DNA of 64,000 nucleotides from Mogibacterium sp. (GCA_017431685.1 JAFRKO010000023.1:1-64000), one strand, 5' to 3'. Positions 34,998-44,769 are shown, counted from the stretch's first letter. Translations and numbers: made by a program. The notes: generated by a model from the letters alone, not told the origin.

Positions 34998-36581
34998 ATG
35001 GAAGAAGAAAAAATCGTAAGTCTGGCTAAGCCGGTAAGGAAGGGAATCCTTCGTCTGTTATTCAGCAGATTCTTTATAATCGCAGTGCTGCTTGTGCTGC
35101 AGATCGCCATTCTTGTGATGGCATATCTGAAGTTCACTAAAGACCTGCCAATGCTTCTGAATATCCAGTGGGTGTTCACACTGGTGATGATAATCTTTCT
35201 TTTCAACAACAGCATGGATTCTTCCGCTAAACTCACCTGGATGCTCATCATATCTCTGCTGCCTTTGCCGGGCGCTGCGATGCTTCTGTGGACACAGCTG
35301 AATGTAGGGCATCGCATGGAGACTGAGTTTGTAAAAAAACAGATCGATAATACCCGCACAGCGCTCAGTCAGCCTGAAAATGTAATAAAAGAGATCGAGC
35401 ATGACGGCTCCGGAACAGACGACATAAGCAAGTATCTCAATCATACAGGCTGCTTCCCTGTATTTGATAAAACACAGGTAACATATTTTCCGCTCGGTGA
35501 AAAGAAATTCGAGGCCATGCTGAGGGAGCTTGAAAAAGCCGAGAAATACATTTTCATGGAGTACTTCATCGTTGAAGAAGGTTACATGTGGGGACGTATA
35601 CTTGATGTGCTGACCCGCAAAGTGGAAGCGGGGGTTGAAGTCCGCGTGATGTACGACGGCATGTGCGAGATGTCAACGCTGCCGGCCGATTATTTCAAGC
35701 TTCTTCGGGCTAAGGGCATACATGCACAGGCGTTCTCGCCGATCGTGCCGATAGTATCCTCACACTATAATTACCGCGATCACCGGAAGATCCTTGTGAT
35801 AGACGGAAAGGTAGCCTTCAACGGCGGAGTAAATCTGGCGGATGAATACATCAACCGCATAGAGAGATTCGGCCACTGGAAAGACACGGCAGTGATGCTC
35901 AAAGGTCCGGCAGCCAGGAGCTTCACACTGATGTTCCTGCAGATGTGGAACATGAAGCCTGAAACGAAAAATGCAGACATAGAAGCTGACTACGAAAAAT
36001 GGCTGTCGCTTCCTTCATGTGAGGAGGATGCGAAGGGATATGTGATGCCGTACTGCGACTGCCCGCTGGATGAGTACAAAGCGGGTGAGGCTGTGTATAT
36101 GGATATACTGAACCGCGCAACTGATTATGTACACATAATGTCTCCTTATCTGATCCTTGACGGTGAACTCGAAACTGCTCTGTGCTTCGCTGCTCAGCGC
36201 GGGGTAGATGTGAAGCTGATACTGCCGGGTATTCCGGACAAAAAGGTCGCATACTCACTTGCCAAGACACATTACCTTTCACTTCATAAGGCAGGCGTAA
36301 AGATATACGAATACACTCCGGGCTTTGTGCACGCAAAGGTATTCGTCAGTGACGATATCAAGGCAGTGGTCGGAACGATCAATCTCGACTATAGAAGCCT
36401 GTACCATCACTTTGAGTGCGCTACATACATGTATAAAACAGACTGCATCGCAGATATAGAGAAAGATTTTCAGGAGACTCTGAAAAAGTGCAGGACAGTC
36501 ACTTCAGAAAGCATAAAGAACGAGAAGTTCTCGTATAAGCTGATAGGCGGGCTGGCCAAGATGATATCACCGTTGATGTAG
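34998..36581 (+). CDS. cls: Cardiolipin synthase (phospholipase D family)
   Basis: 527 residues. Two transmembrane helices (about 22-45 and 55-72; a third at 80-98) precede two PLD domains. The HKD motifs are complete: HRKILVIDG (H262, K264) with GGVN following, and HAKVFVSDD (H445, K447) with GTINLDYRS following. It joins two phosphatidylglycerol molecules into cardiolipin and glycerol. The membrane segments identify the bacterial Cls type. It lies 98 bases after the glycerophosphodiesterase gene. Confidence 0.92.
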   Translation: MEEEKIVSLAKPVRKGILRLLFSRFFIIAVLLVLQIAILVMAYLKFTKDLPMLLNIQWVFTLVMIIFLFNNSMDSSAKLTWMLIISLLPLPGAAMLLWTQLNVGHRMETEFVKKQIDNTRTALSQPENVIKEIEHDGSGTDDISKYLNHTGCFPVFDKTQVTYFPLGEKKFEAMLRELEKAEKYIFMEYFIVEEGYMWGRILDVLTRKVEAGVEVRVMYDGMCEMSTLPADYFKLLRAKGIHAQAFSPIVPIVSSHYNYRDHRKILVIDGKVAFNGGVNLADEYINRIERFGHWKDTAVMLKGPAARSFTLMFLQMWNMKPETKNADIEADYEKWLSLPSCEEDAKGYVMPYCDCPLDEYKAGEAVYMDILNRATDYVHIMSPYLILDGELETALCFAAQRGVDVKLILPGIPDKKVAYSLAKTHYLSLHKAGVKIYEYTPGFVHAKVFVSDDIKAVVGTINLDYRSLYHHFECATYMYKTDCIADIEKDFQETLKKCRTVTSESIKNEKFSYKLIGGLAKMISPLM

Positions 36582-36603
36582 AAAGAGGTATTTACAGTAA
36601 AAA

Positions 36604-37197
36604 ATGCGAACACCGTATTACGAAAGCACCATACACAGGCAAATAAGGGAAAAGCGTGAAAACCGCAAGGAACGGATCAAGGACGATCTGATGCTTTACG
36701 GAAATGATGTACTGAAGTCGGAAGAGATGAAAAAGGCTTTTGAACAGACGCACCACCAGTGGTCTACGGTCGGAGAGCATACATTCAGAGTAGCTTTTTC
36801 GAGTGTGATGATTTGCTATGCACTCAGAAAACTCAATATAAAGGTAAGCATACCTGCGGTTGTTGTTGGCGCGCTTTGCCACGATCTCGGCATACTCGGC
36901 CGAAGCGAAAAGTTCTCTTCTGCAAAGGAATGCAGCAGAGAACACCCTAAGGATTCGGTGGAAGTTGCCAGAGGAATTGTGGGTGAAATGCCTGAAAAGA
37001 CTGAGGATATCATCGAGAGGCATATGTGGCCGGCCGGAGAAAGCGAGGCTCCTAATTCCATTGAGGGTGTGGTGGTTTCGGTCGCCGACAAGTACAGCGC
37101 TGTCAAGGATATAGTCAAGGGCAGTGAAGTTAAAAACACCGGTGTTAAAAACTATTTGCGCGAAGAAAAGCAAAAATTAGTGGATAAGATCAAATAA
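36604..37197 (+). CDS. HD-domain phosphohydrolase
   Basis: 197 residues. The histidine in VGEHTFRVA (about 58), HDLG in LCHDLGILG (about 94-97) and the later EHPKDSVEVA plus VADKYSA outline an HD hydrolase with an extra H and D. Such proteins hydrolyse nucleotides or act on phosphorylated metabolites; the substrate is unknown. An AGAGG lies 12 bases before the ATG, a weak site. The gene lies between cls and the clostripain-like gene, both on the same strand with short gaps. Confidence 0.75.
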   Translation: MRTPYYESTIHRQIREKRENRKERIKDDLMLYGNDVLKSEEMKKAFEQTHHQWSTVGEHTFRVAFSSVMICYALRKLNIKVSIPAVVVGALCHDLGILGRSEKFSSAKECSREHPKDSVEVARGIVGEMPEKTEDIIERHMWPAGESEAPNSIEGVVVSVADKYSAVKDIVKGSEVKNTGVKNYLREEKQKLVDKIK

Positions 37198-37216
37198 ACA
37201 GGAGGAAAGTTTACTT

Positions 37217-39844
37217 ATGTTATTCACATATCTTTTCAGAGAGCCGGCTGTCTGGACGATACCTATGATCATCCAGATAATATGTTATTACAGGATCCTC
37301 GGAAAGATGGAAAAGAGGAAGTACTTTGCCATTATCCCGATCCTGGGAGATATGGAGATGTCTACGGATCTCTTCCGCAGTATGAGATCGTTCTGGAGAC
37401 CGGCAGTGATAACCATTGCCATGTTCCTGACATCCAGGTATCTTGGAATGAACAACATGTACTCCATCATAATGAGCATGGTAGCGCTTGTTGTGTACGG
37501 GGTTTTTCTGATAAGGCTCTATTCGAGACTTGCGAAACAGTTCGGAAAAGGCAGGCTGTTCGCGCTGGGACTCATCCTTATGCCGATAATCTTCCTGTTT
37601 ATACTGGGATTCGGAAAAAAGAATGTTTATCTGGGCAAGCCTGAGTTCAAACCTGAAAGAGAACTCAGCCCGGCAGCAAGCAGAGTCAGAAAGATCGGAG
37701 TGATTGCTGTTTCCGCAGCCGAACTGGCCGCGCTGATCATTGGATGCTTCATAATAACTACGATCGTCCATCCGTTCAGGCCGGTGGTAAAGTATATGGT
37801 AAGTGAGATCAGCAAAGATCTTGAGAACGTCAGGGACAGCGATGAGATCGTAGGACGTGATGTTACCCTTGGAGCTGACTACGAAGCTATACTTGAAAAG
37901 CAGCGCACGAGAGATTATTTCTTCCCTGATCATTCTGACGTAAAGAAGGTCGTGGTCATGGAGTACATAATCGGCTCCAACCTCGAGGACGACAGAGGTA
38001 TGGCTTCGATCAATATAAAGCAGATGAAGGATGCAACTGCAAAGGGCGAGGGCGTCGACTTTGTGGTGCAGGCGGGTGGTTCAGTCAGATGGTTCACATC
38101 CGGTATGGAAGACGCCACTGTAGGCAGATATCTTATCAGCGGAGGTAAGCTCGAGACTGCCGGGACACTTGACAGCAAGACATGTATGTCAGAACCGGAG
38201 AGTCTCACGGACTTCATCAAATGGGCAAAGGAAAACTATCCTGCCGACAGATACATGCTGGTGATGTGGGATCACGGCGGCGGCTTCGCCAGCGGATACG
38301 GCGTTGATAGCCTTAATGACCGCGCGGCAGAGGACGAAACGACAATGAAGGCATCGGAGATAATAGATGCCATAAAAAAAGCAGGCATGAAATTCGATGT
38401 GATAGGCTTTGACGCATGCCTGATGCAGAACGTAGAATATGCTAACGCGTTTGAGCCTTACGCAGATTACTATCTCGCGTCTGAAGAGACCGAGCCTGGA
38501 ACAGGCTGGTTCTACGCAGCTGCGTTCGGCAAACTGGCAGAAGATCCGACGCTGAGTACTGAGGAATTCGCGAAGTCCCTGATAAGTTCATACGATCAGT
38601 CCCAGCGAGCGAGGAATAGCGGTGAGGCTGATCACTCCTGCACGCTGTCACTTGTAGACCTGACACTGGTGAAACCGGTATATGAACAGCTTACGGACTT
38701 TTACGAAAAAGCAACGGATGTAATAGCGGATAAACCTTCTGTATACGCCAACATGTCTGCGGCCCGTGCAGGTTCATACCAGTTCGCTGACGAGGAGCAG
38801 GTCGATCTGGTCAGTTACCTGACGAATCTTAAAAAAGCTGACTATAATCAGCAAGTGACGACTGACGAGGAACTTGACAGGATCGCTGATACTGCCAAAG
38901 CATGCGTTGTATACCGCAACAGTGATTCCGCCGATGGCATAAACGGCCTGGCGACAGATTTTCCATACAAGGATCTGTCCATGTACAAGTATGAATATGA
39001 AGAACTGAAAGCGGTCAACTATAAGGCTGAGCAGAATTTCTTCGACAGGTTCTGCAGCATTATGGGGTCACAGCAAAAGAAAGCCACTTCAGATGATAAT
39101 TTCTTCGGAATACCACTGACGAAAGACTACAGTGACGAGGAGTGGTACATCGAGGGTTTCGAGGACTACGATACTACAAAGGTGTTCATAGACATACCTG
39201 TCAAAGAGGTCGAGGAAGGATACCTGCCTGAACTGCCTGAAAAGACATGGGATACCATACTTGACTGCAAGATATCCGCGTATCTCGTAACTGATGAAGG
39301 CCTGATGTACATCGGGCAGGAGCACTTCTCCGATGCGGATGCAAAGGGCCATCCTATCGTGAGCATGGATGGGATATGGGCGCGTATTAACGGACATGTA
39401 GTATGCTATGAGGCAGAAGAACCGCAGATCACCGAAGACGGTGTCATCTACCGCGGAACGGTAAAAGCGAAGCTTAATGGTACTGAAAACATTACACTTC
39501 ACATAGAATGGGATCCTACACAGGATGATACTGCTGATGGAGCGACAGGCTGGGTGACAGGATACAGTAAGGACGATGAGAAAGTGTCGTTCTTCATGAA
39601 GAAAGGACTTGAACAGCTGGAAACAGGAGATACGATCGAGTTCATGTTCGACTTCTATGATGAAGAGGGTAATCTTATAAAAACAGACACATACGGAAAC
39701 AAGCTGCGTGTTATTACTGAAGATCAGCTGACAGTCAGGGATGAAGAATTTGAGAGCTGCACGATATTCTCGTACTTCGGGGTCCTGACTGATATATACC
39801 AGAGAGACCTGGTAACTGAGGAAATCAGGGAGCAGGTGCAGTAG
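37217..39844 (+). CDS. Membrane-anchored clostripain-family (C11) cysteine peptidase
   Basis: 875 residues. Residues 1-185 hold about five hydrophobic helices (DUF5684-like), the last at 159-184 placing the rest outside. The C11 peptidase core follows at about 240-640: catalytic H353 in MWDHGGGF and C401 in GFDACLMQN, with SEETEPGTGW downstream. The C-terminal ~230 residues form beta-rich domains. C11 enzymes cleave after Arg or Lys, but most are secreted; attachment to a multi-helix membrane domain is unusual. AGGAGG precedes the ATG. A strong bidirectional terminator follows. Confidence 0.82.
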   Translation: MLFTYLFREPAVWTIPMIIQIICYYRILGKMEKRKYFAIIPILGDMEMSTDLFRSMRSFWRPAVITIAMFLTSRYLGMNNMYSIIMSMVALVVYGVFLIRLYSRLAKQFGKGRLFALGLILMPIIFLFILGFGKKNVYLGKPEFKPERELSPAASRVRKIGVIAVSAAELAALIIGCFIITTIVHPFRPVVKYMVSEISKDLENVRDSDEIVGRDVTLGADYEAILEKQRTRDYFFPDHSDVKKVVVMEYIIGSNLEDDRGMASINIKQMKDATAKGEGVDFVVQAGGSVRWFTSGMEDATVGRYLISGGKLETAGTLDSKTCMSEPESLTDFIKWAKENYPADRYMLVMWDHGGGFASGYGVDSLNDRAAEDETTMKASEIIDAIKKAGMKFDVIGFDACLMQNVEYANAFEPYADYYLASEETEPGTGWFYAAAFGKLAEDPTLSTEEFAKSLISSYDQSQRARNSGEADHSCTLSLVDLTLVKPVYEQLTDFYEKATDVIADKPSVYANMSAARAGSYQFADEEQVDLVSYLTNLKKADYNQQVTTDEELDRIADTAKACVVYRNSDSADGINGLATDFPYKDLSMYKYEYEELKAVNYKAEQNFFDRFCSIMGSQQKKATSDDNFFGIPLTKDYSDEEWYIEGFEDYDTTKVFIDIPVKEVEEGYLPELPEKTWDTILDCKISAYLVTDEGLMYIGQEHFSDADAKGHPIVSMDGIWARINGHVVCYEAEEPQITEDGVIYRGTVKAKLNGTENITLHIEWDPTQDDTADGATGWVTGYSKDDEKVSFFMKKGLEQLETGDTIEFMFDFYDEEGNLIKTDTYGNKLRVITEDQLTVRDEEFESCTIFSYFGVLTDIYQRDLVTEEIREQVQ

Positions 39845-39877
39845 AGAATTAGTTTAACAGCAATTAACAAAACTTAA

Positions 39878-39907
39878 AGAGCTCCGGGGCATGTGCTCCG
39901 GAGCTCT
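39878..39907. terminator. Bidirectional terminator between the C11 peptidase and ade
   Basis: AGAGCTCCGG (39878-39887) pairs exactly with CCGGAGCTCT (39898-39907). It serves two convergent genes. Confidence 0.8.
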
Positions 39908-39921
39908 TCAGTTGTCTCGTT

Positions 39922-41730
39922 TTATGACTGTTCAACAAACAGGTCGACGAACTGGAATGTCCTGCAGTCGACGAGGCCGCGGTTGGTAAGCCTCAGCTCA
40001 GGCAGGCAGGCCAGAGGGATCAGCGCCATCGTCATATACGGCGAGTTGATAATACATCCCATCTCTTTCCATGCTGCGTCGAGCTTGCTGATGAGGTCTG
40101 CCACCTCTTCTACAGGCTGGTCATTCATAAGTCCTGCGATCGGGAGAGGTACGAGCGCCAGCACTTTTCCGTCCGCAACAGCGCACATTCCGCCTCCGCA
40201 TTCAACGAGGGTATTAGCAGCGAGAGCCATGTCTTCATCGTTGGTTCCGGCTACGAGCAGGTTGTGCGCATCGTGTGAAACAGTCTGTGCCATCGCACCT
40301 TTCCTGAATCCGAATCCCTTAAGGAATCCGCATCCTTTGGTGCCTGTCTCGTGATGGCGTTCAAACACAGCCATCTTCATGATATCCCGGCTTGCGTCGG
40401 CTTCGACGAATCCATCCTTTACTTCCAGATCGACTATCCTTTCATAGTTACCGACACGGTTAGGTATGATCTCAATAATACGCGTCTTCACACTGTTTCC
40501 GGCACCCTCAGGCGCTGCGATCTTAAAGCTGTCAGGTGTTATATCGTATCCGACGTGCATAGTGTTGTAGACTGAATCCGGGAAGTTTGACTGCCCGATA
40601 TCTACTGTCATCTTGCCGTTCTCAGCAACGATATCTCCGTCGATAATCGTGCGGGTGATCCGGATATCATTCAGATCATCGAAGAATACGATGTCAGCGC
40701 ATTTGCCAGGGGTGATACTTCCCATCTCATGATCCATGCGGAAGCAGGTAGCCGGGTTGATGGTTACATACTGGATCGCCTTTATAGGATCGAGACCTTC
40801 CTTCACAGCGCAGCGCACGATGTGGTCGAGGTGTCCGTCACTTATGAGTGTATCAGGATGGGTATCATCTGAGATGAGGCAGGCAAAGCGGTCTTCTACG
40901 TTGTTATCGAGTATTGCGCGGATTATTACCGGCATGTCATGCCATGCGCTGCCGTAACGCATCAGAGCGTACATTCCGTGACGCATCTTTTCGAGCACGT
41001 CTTCAGCGCGTGTCGACTCATGGCAGCATCTTACACCCGAAGCGATAAAAGCGTTGAGTCCCGGGCCGGTCTCAGGCACTGAGTAGTGGCCGGTTATTAC
41101 CTGATCGGCCTTGAGCGTCTCGGCAAGCTCTCCGTGGACGTTTGGATCTCCGTAGATCACTCCCGGGAAGTTCATCATCTCTCCAAGACCCATGATGCCG
41201 TCCCAGGTCATCATCTCCCGGACTTCCTCAGGTCCGATATGTGAGCCTGTGTCTTCGAATCCGGCAACAGCAGGAACACATGAAGGGACGTTTGCCATCG
41301 CTTTAAGAGGGACCGCCATTCCGTCATCTATCATTGCCTTTACGCCTTCAGGTCCGCAGACATTGCATATCTCATGTGGATCCATAAAAATGCCGGTAGT
41401 TCCGTGCGGAACAACGGCGCGTGCGTATTCCCTGACGGTGATCATGGCGGACTCTACATGTATATGCGCGTCCATGAATCCCGGGGCGATGTACTGGCCC
41501 GCTGCGTCAATTATCTTTGTGTTGTCACCGATACAGTGTGAGGCATCGCCTACGAGGGCAATACGGCCTTCGGCGATAGCCACGTCGATCCCTTCCTGGA
41601 TCTCGGCGGTGCATACATTTACCAGTCTGGCGTTTCTGATGACCATGTCCGCCTTCTCAGCGCCCATAGCCACGTTAGCCATAGTTCTTGTTACTTCATA
41701 TAGGGGTTTCTTGCAGAACTTGTTAAGCAT
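39922..41730 (-). CDS. ade: Adenine deaminase
   Basis: 602 residues, the Ade/AdeC size. It converts adenine to hypoxanthine and ammonia in purine salvage. The amidohydrolase metal motif APGFMDAHIHVESAM, then MDPHEICNV, GLGEMMNFPGVI, the metal histidine in TGHYSVPE and the late aspartate in ISDDTHPD are in place, followed by the family-specific C-terminal domain with TKGCGFLKGFG and SHDAHNL. AGGAGGTGA lies before the ATG. Transcription is convergent with the C11 peptidase gene. Confidence 0.93.
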   Translation of the reverse strand: MLNKFCKKPLYEVTRTMANVAMGAEKADMVIRNARLVNVCTAEIQEGIDVAIAEGRIALVGDASHCIGDNTKIIDAAGQYIAPGFMDAHIHVESAMITVREYARAVVPHGTTGIFMDPHEICNVCGPEGVKAMIDDGMAVPLKAMANVPSCVPAVAGFEDTGSHIGPEEVREMMTWDGIMGLGEMMNFPGVIYGDPNVHGELAETLKADQVITGHYSVPETGPGLNAFIASGVRCCHESTRAEDVLEKMRHGMYALMRYGSAWHDMPVIIRAILDNNVEDRFACLISDDTHPDTLISDGHLDHIVRCAVKEGLDPIKAIQYVTINPATCFRMDHEMGSITPGKCADIVFFDDLNDIRITRTIIDGDIVAENGKMTVDIGQSNFPDSVYNTMHVGYDITPDSFKIAAPEGAGNSVKTRIIEIIPNRVGNYERIVDLEVKDGFVEADASRDIMKMAVFERHHETGTKGCGFLKGFGFRKGAMAQTVSHDAHNLLVAGTNDEDMALAANTLVECGGGMCAVADGKVLALVPLPIAGLMNDQPVEEVADLISKLDAAWKEMGCIINSPYMTMALIPLACLPELRLTNRGLVDCRTFQFVDLFVEQS

Positions 41731-41835
41731 AATCGTTCACCTCCTGTTAGTCGAAGTATAGCATATATTCAAGGGCTCACAGTATGGTAAAATACACACA
41801 AAGTGATCACTGAGCATTCAAAGGGGAGTGGTGAC

Positions 41836-42291
41836 ATGAACAGCAAAAAAGAAGCAATGAAAAGAGGGATGATCGAAAAAATCAGAAGCGAAGGAGCCTG
41901 GTTCACTACGAGAAAAGACAAGTATGTGAAGATAGGGTTCAGCGGAACAGATAACTGCTACTTCGCCAGAGAATGCTTTTTTAAGGACAATAACCTTGAA
42001 GGAGGAGCTTATTCATTCGGTACAGACTGGTTCGATATAAGCTTCCATGGAAAATACATTGATATCTATGCGGATCCGGATACTTTCAGGCAGTGGCCGG
42101 TCAGCTTCATTCCCGGGAAAGGGACCTGTTATAAGGACGGAGAGGAGTGCGCGGGGCAGGCTGAGCGTATGCTGAAGTTCTGTAAGCGTGCGGACAGGGA
42201 AGCTCTGTCCGGTATCGCAGGCGCGTACGAGATAAGCGGAACAAATTTTGACCACATAATCAGCGTCATGGGCGATGATTCCAGACAGTAA
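41836..42291 (+). CDS. Conserved protein of unknown function
   Basis: 151 residues. The first 90 residues (ARECFFKDNNLEGGAYSFGTDWFDISFHGKYIDIYADP) suggest a beta-sandwich-like protein with many aromatic residues; the rest is helical. No family is recognised. The ATG at 41836, rather than the in-frame position 41803, is chosen because AAGGGGAGTG precedes it. It is the first of a run on the plus strand with the YbjQ gene 47 bases downstream. Confidence 0.55.
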   Translation: MNSKKEAMKRGMIEKIRSEGAWFTTRKDKYVKIGFSGTDNCYFARECFFKDNNLEGGAYSFGTDWFDISFHGKYIDIYADPDTFRQWPVSFIPGKGTCYKDGEECAGQAERMLKFCKRADREALSGIAGAYEISGTNFDHIISVMGDDSRQ

Positions 42292-42338
42292 CGCAGCTCC
42301 GGTACAGCGACGGGGTGAAGTAGGGACGGGAGAGACAT

Positions 42339-42659
42339 ATGATTCTATTAACTATTGACTATATTCCTGGCGAAGAGTTCGAAGTGCTGGGACTGGCTAA
42401 CGGCACGATAGTGCAGAGCAAGAATATCGGAAGAGACTTGATGGCAGGCATGAAGACCATCATTGGCGGAGAGATCGTCGGCTACACAGATATGCTGGCA
42501 GAAGCCAGGCAGATAGCTACAAAGCGCATGGTAGATGAAGCCGTGAATCTCGGAGCAGACGCGGTCATCGGAGTCAGATACGGTACATCACAGGTGATGG
42601 ACAGTGCAGCGGAGGTTTTCGCTTACGGAACTGCCGTGAAGATCATCAGAAAAAAATAG
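42339..42659 (+). CDS. YbjQ/UPF0145 family protein
   Basis: 106 residues, complete. The family pattern is seen in the opening strand-VLG-x-x-x-G, RDLMAGMKTIIGGEIVGYTDMLAEAR and NLGADAVIGVRYGTS segments. YbjQ proteins form ring-like assemblies and have been described as heavy-metal-binding domain proteins; no reaction is known. GGGACGGGAGAGA lies upstream. It is followed after 64 bases by the exported PLP-fold gene. Confidence 0.85.
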   Translation: MILLTIDYIPGEEFEVLGLANGTIVQSKNIGRDLMAGMKTIIGGEIVGYTDMLAEARQIATKRMVDEAVNLGADAVIGVRYGTSQVMDSAAEVFAYGTAVKIIRKK

Positions 42660-42723
42660 GACAATCAGGTAAGGAATGAAAAAATACTTTTCTTATTATG
42701 AACTGATGAAAGGAGGGGCCGCT

Positions 42724-44085
42724 TTGAAAAGACTTGCTTGTGTCATCGCGATTGGTTGCTTGATGCTGTGCCTGACTGAATGCGGAACGCCCGCGTCTAC
42801 GAAACCGGAAAAAGATTATTCCATGGAAACCATGCGCGAGGAAGTCTATGGGGTGGATTCCCTTGTGAAGCTCGCCGACGGAACGGAAGTCACCGCCATC
42901 TGCTTTGACAACGCAGCCACAACGCCTGCCTTTAAGGATGTCAGTGAAGAGGTTGTTGAAAAACTCGGCACATATGCGTACGTCGGTCAGGGAAAAGGAC
43001 AGAAATCGGCTGCTGTCACCGAGTTTTATGAAGAAGCCCGGCAAACGGTTTTGGATTTCGTCCACGCCGATCCCGAACTGTACACGGCGTTTTTCTGCTC
43101 GAACACGACGGACGGGCTGAACAAGCTCTCTTCCGCCCTGGTCACCGATGAGAACGATATGGTTCTTTCCTCGCGTATGGAGCATTATGCGAATGATCTG
43201 CCCTGGCGAAACAGGGGCAATACCATTTATGCCGAGGTTGATGAAAACGGACGGCTGCGGCTTGATGAAATGGAACGGCTGCTGGACGAATACCCGGTCA
43301 AATACGTTTCCATTACCGCCGCATCCAATGTGACGGGATACGTCAATGACGTCCATACACTTGCCCGTATGGCTCATGAACACGATGCCCTGATCATCGT
43401 GGACGGCGCGCAGATCGTACCTCACCGCGCTTTTTCCATGATGGGAGATACCCCGGAGGAAAACATCGACTTTTTCGTTTTTTCCGCGCATAAGATGTAC
43501 GCCCCTTATGGCGGCGGCGCGGTAGTAGGGTTAAAATCGGAACTTGACTCCCACATTCCCGAGTTCTACGGAGCCGGTATTGTACAGGAAGTTTATGACA
43601 AAGAGGAGACGTATCTGTCCGCCCCCAGTCTTTACGAGGCCGGGTCTCTCAATTATACAGGCATCGTTGCGATGGTAAAGGCGATCAAAATCCTGGAAAA
43701 AACAGGGTACGACAGTATTCAGGAACACGAGCAGATTCTGCTCAGAAAGGCGATAGACGGACTCCTCGCGATCGATGGCGTCACGGTATACGGTGACACA
43801 GAGAATATCAGCGACAAAATCGGGATCGTCACTTTTAATATCGACGATGTGAACTACACCGACGTCGCCTCCGGCCTGGCAGACACAGCGGGAATCGACG
43901 TGGGAAAGGGGACCTTCGGCGCGCAGCCGTATGTATTCCGGCTTCTCGGGCTTCCGAATACGGTTGAAGAGGAAGAAGGAAACGCTTCCACGCCCGGCAT
44001 GGTCCGCGTCAGCCTGGGTGTGTACAATACAGAAGAGGAAATCGATGTTTTGCTGAGTACAGTACGAGGCATCGCGGAACAATAA
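42724..44085 (+). CDS. Exported lipoprotein with a class-V aminotransferase/cysteine-desulfurase fold, desulfurase Cys absent
   Basis: 453 residues. MKRLACVIAIGCLMLCLTEC is a signal peptide with probable lipidation at C20, with glutamate at -1, which is not usual. From residue 56 the fold is class V PLP: FDNAATTP, the PLP aspartate in VDGAQ (D227), the Schiff-base lysine in SAHK (K257) and the late arginine in MVRVSLGVYNT. In SufS-type desulfurases the catalytic cysteine sits in RxGHHCAQP; here the segment is GKGTFGAQP, so a glycine (G399) replaces it. AGGAGG lies 7 bases before TTG 42724, so TTG is preferred over ATG 42676. The gene is richer in GC at third positions than its neighbours, suggesting transfer. 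Confidence 0.75.
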   Translation: MKRLACVIAIGCLMLCLTECGTPASTKPEKDYSMETMREEVYGVDSLVKLADGTEVTAICFDNAATTPAFKDVSEEVVEKLGTYAYVGQGKGQKSAAVTEFYEEARQTVLDFVHADPELYTAFFCSNTTDGLNKLSSALVTDENDMVLSSRMEHYANDLPWRNRGNTIYAEVDENGRLRLDEMERLLDEYPVKYVSITAASNVTGYVNDVHTLARMAHEHDALIIVDGAQIVPHRAFSMMGDTPEENIDFFVFSAHKMYAPYGGGAVVGLKSELDSHIPEFYGAGIVQEVYDKEETYLSAPSLYEAGSLNYTGIVAMVKAIKILEKTGYDSIQEHEQILLRKAIDGLLAIDGVTVYGDTENISDKIGIVTFNIDDVNYTDVASGLADTAGIDVGKGTFGAQPYVFRLLGLPNTVEEEEGNASTPGMVRVSLGVYNTEEEIDVLLSTVRGIAEQ

Positions 44086-44108
44086 AGAAAACGAGGATAA
44101 ACCACGAT

Positions 44109-44570
44109 ATGATAAAACTGCTGTTTATCTGCCATGGTAATATTTGCCGGAGCCCTATGGCTGAGTACGTGCTCAAGGATATGGTGCTCAGGAGAGGTAT
44201 CGCTGACGCTTTCATGATCGACTCAGCGGCTACCAGCCGCGAGGAGATCGGCAATCCTGTTTACCCGCCTGCAAGGAGGAAGCTTGCAGAAAAGGGCGTA
44301 GCTTGCGGAGACCACAGGGCGAGGCAGATGACAAAAAGCGACTATGAACGCTTCGACATGATCATCTGCATGGATTATAATAATATACGTAACATAAACA
44401 GAATCACGGGAGGCGATCCCGACGGAAAAGTCAGCCTCCTGCTTGATTATACGGACAGGGCAGGCGGCGAGGTCGCTGACCCCTGGTATACAGGTGACTT
44501 CGATGCCACCTGGCGTGATGTGAAAGAAGGATGCGAAGGATTATTGGAACATATAATGAAAGGAGAATGA
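44109..44570 (+). CDS. Low-molecular-weight protein tyrosine phosphatase
   Basis: 153 residues. The P-loop CHGNICRS (nucleophile cysteine at about residue 9, arginine at 15) and the general-acid loop DPWYTGDF (about 121-128) are complete, with the usual size. It dephosphorylates tyrosine on proteins. No tyrosine kinase gene is visible here. The ATG lies close after the exported PLP gene; the next gene begins one base after the stop. Confidence 0.92.
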   Translation: MIKLLFICHGNICRSPMAEYVLKDMVLRRGIADAFMIDSAATSREEIGNPVYPPARRKLAEKGVACGDHRARQMTKSDYERFDMIICMDYNNIRNINRITGGDPDGKVSLLLDYTDRAGGEVADPWYTGDFDATWRDVKEGCEGLLEHIMKGE

Positions 44571-44571
44571 A

Positions 44572-44769
44572 ATGGCAACGGTAGAAGAGTTAATCAAGCA
44601 GTATGATACTGACCCTGAACTGAAGAAAGAAGTAGACGGGATTCTTGCCGATCAGAAGATCACGATCGGAGAATTCATGGGATTTGTGAAGAACCATGAT
44701 GTAGAGGTTTCGCTCGCAGACTTTCCGAAAATCATAGATGAGGCAAAAAAAGCAGGCCTGATCAAATAG
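44572..44769 (+). CDS. Small helical protein of unknown function
   Basis: 65 residues, highly charged, with four short helices (TVEELIKQY, PELKKEV, IGEFMGFVKNHD, FPKIIDEAKK). The pattern of DPEL and EFM...FVK...VSL loosely resembles Nif11-type leader domains, but there is no double-glycine cleavage site and no maturation enzyme nearby, so this is only a resemblance. AAAGGAG lies in the end of the phosphatase gene, 6 bases before the ATG. The two are translationally coupled. Confidence 0.6.
   Translation: MATVEELIKQYDTDPELKKEVDGILADQKITIGEFMGFVKNHDVEVSLADFPKIIDEAKKAGLIK

Noticed and set aside
42676..42723. ATG start of the exported PLP-fold protein
   Set aside because: The upstream extension interrupts the signal peptide pattern, while AGGAGG at 7 bases before TTG 42724 gives a normal lipoprotein signal.
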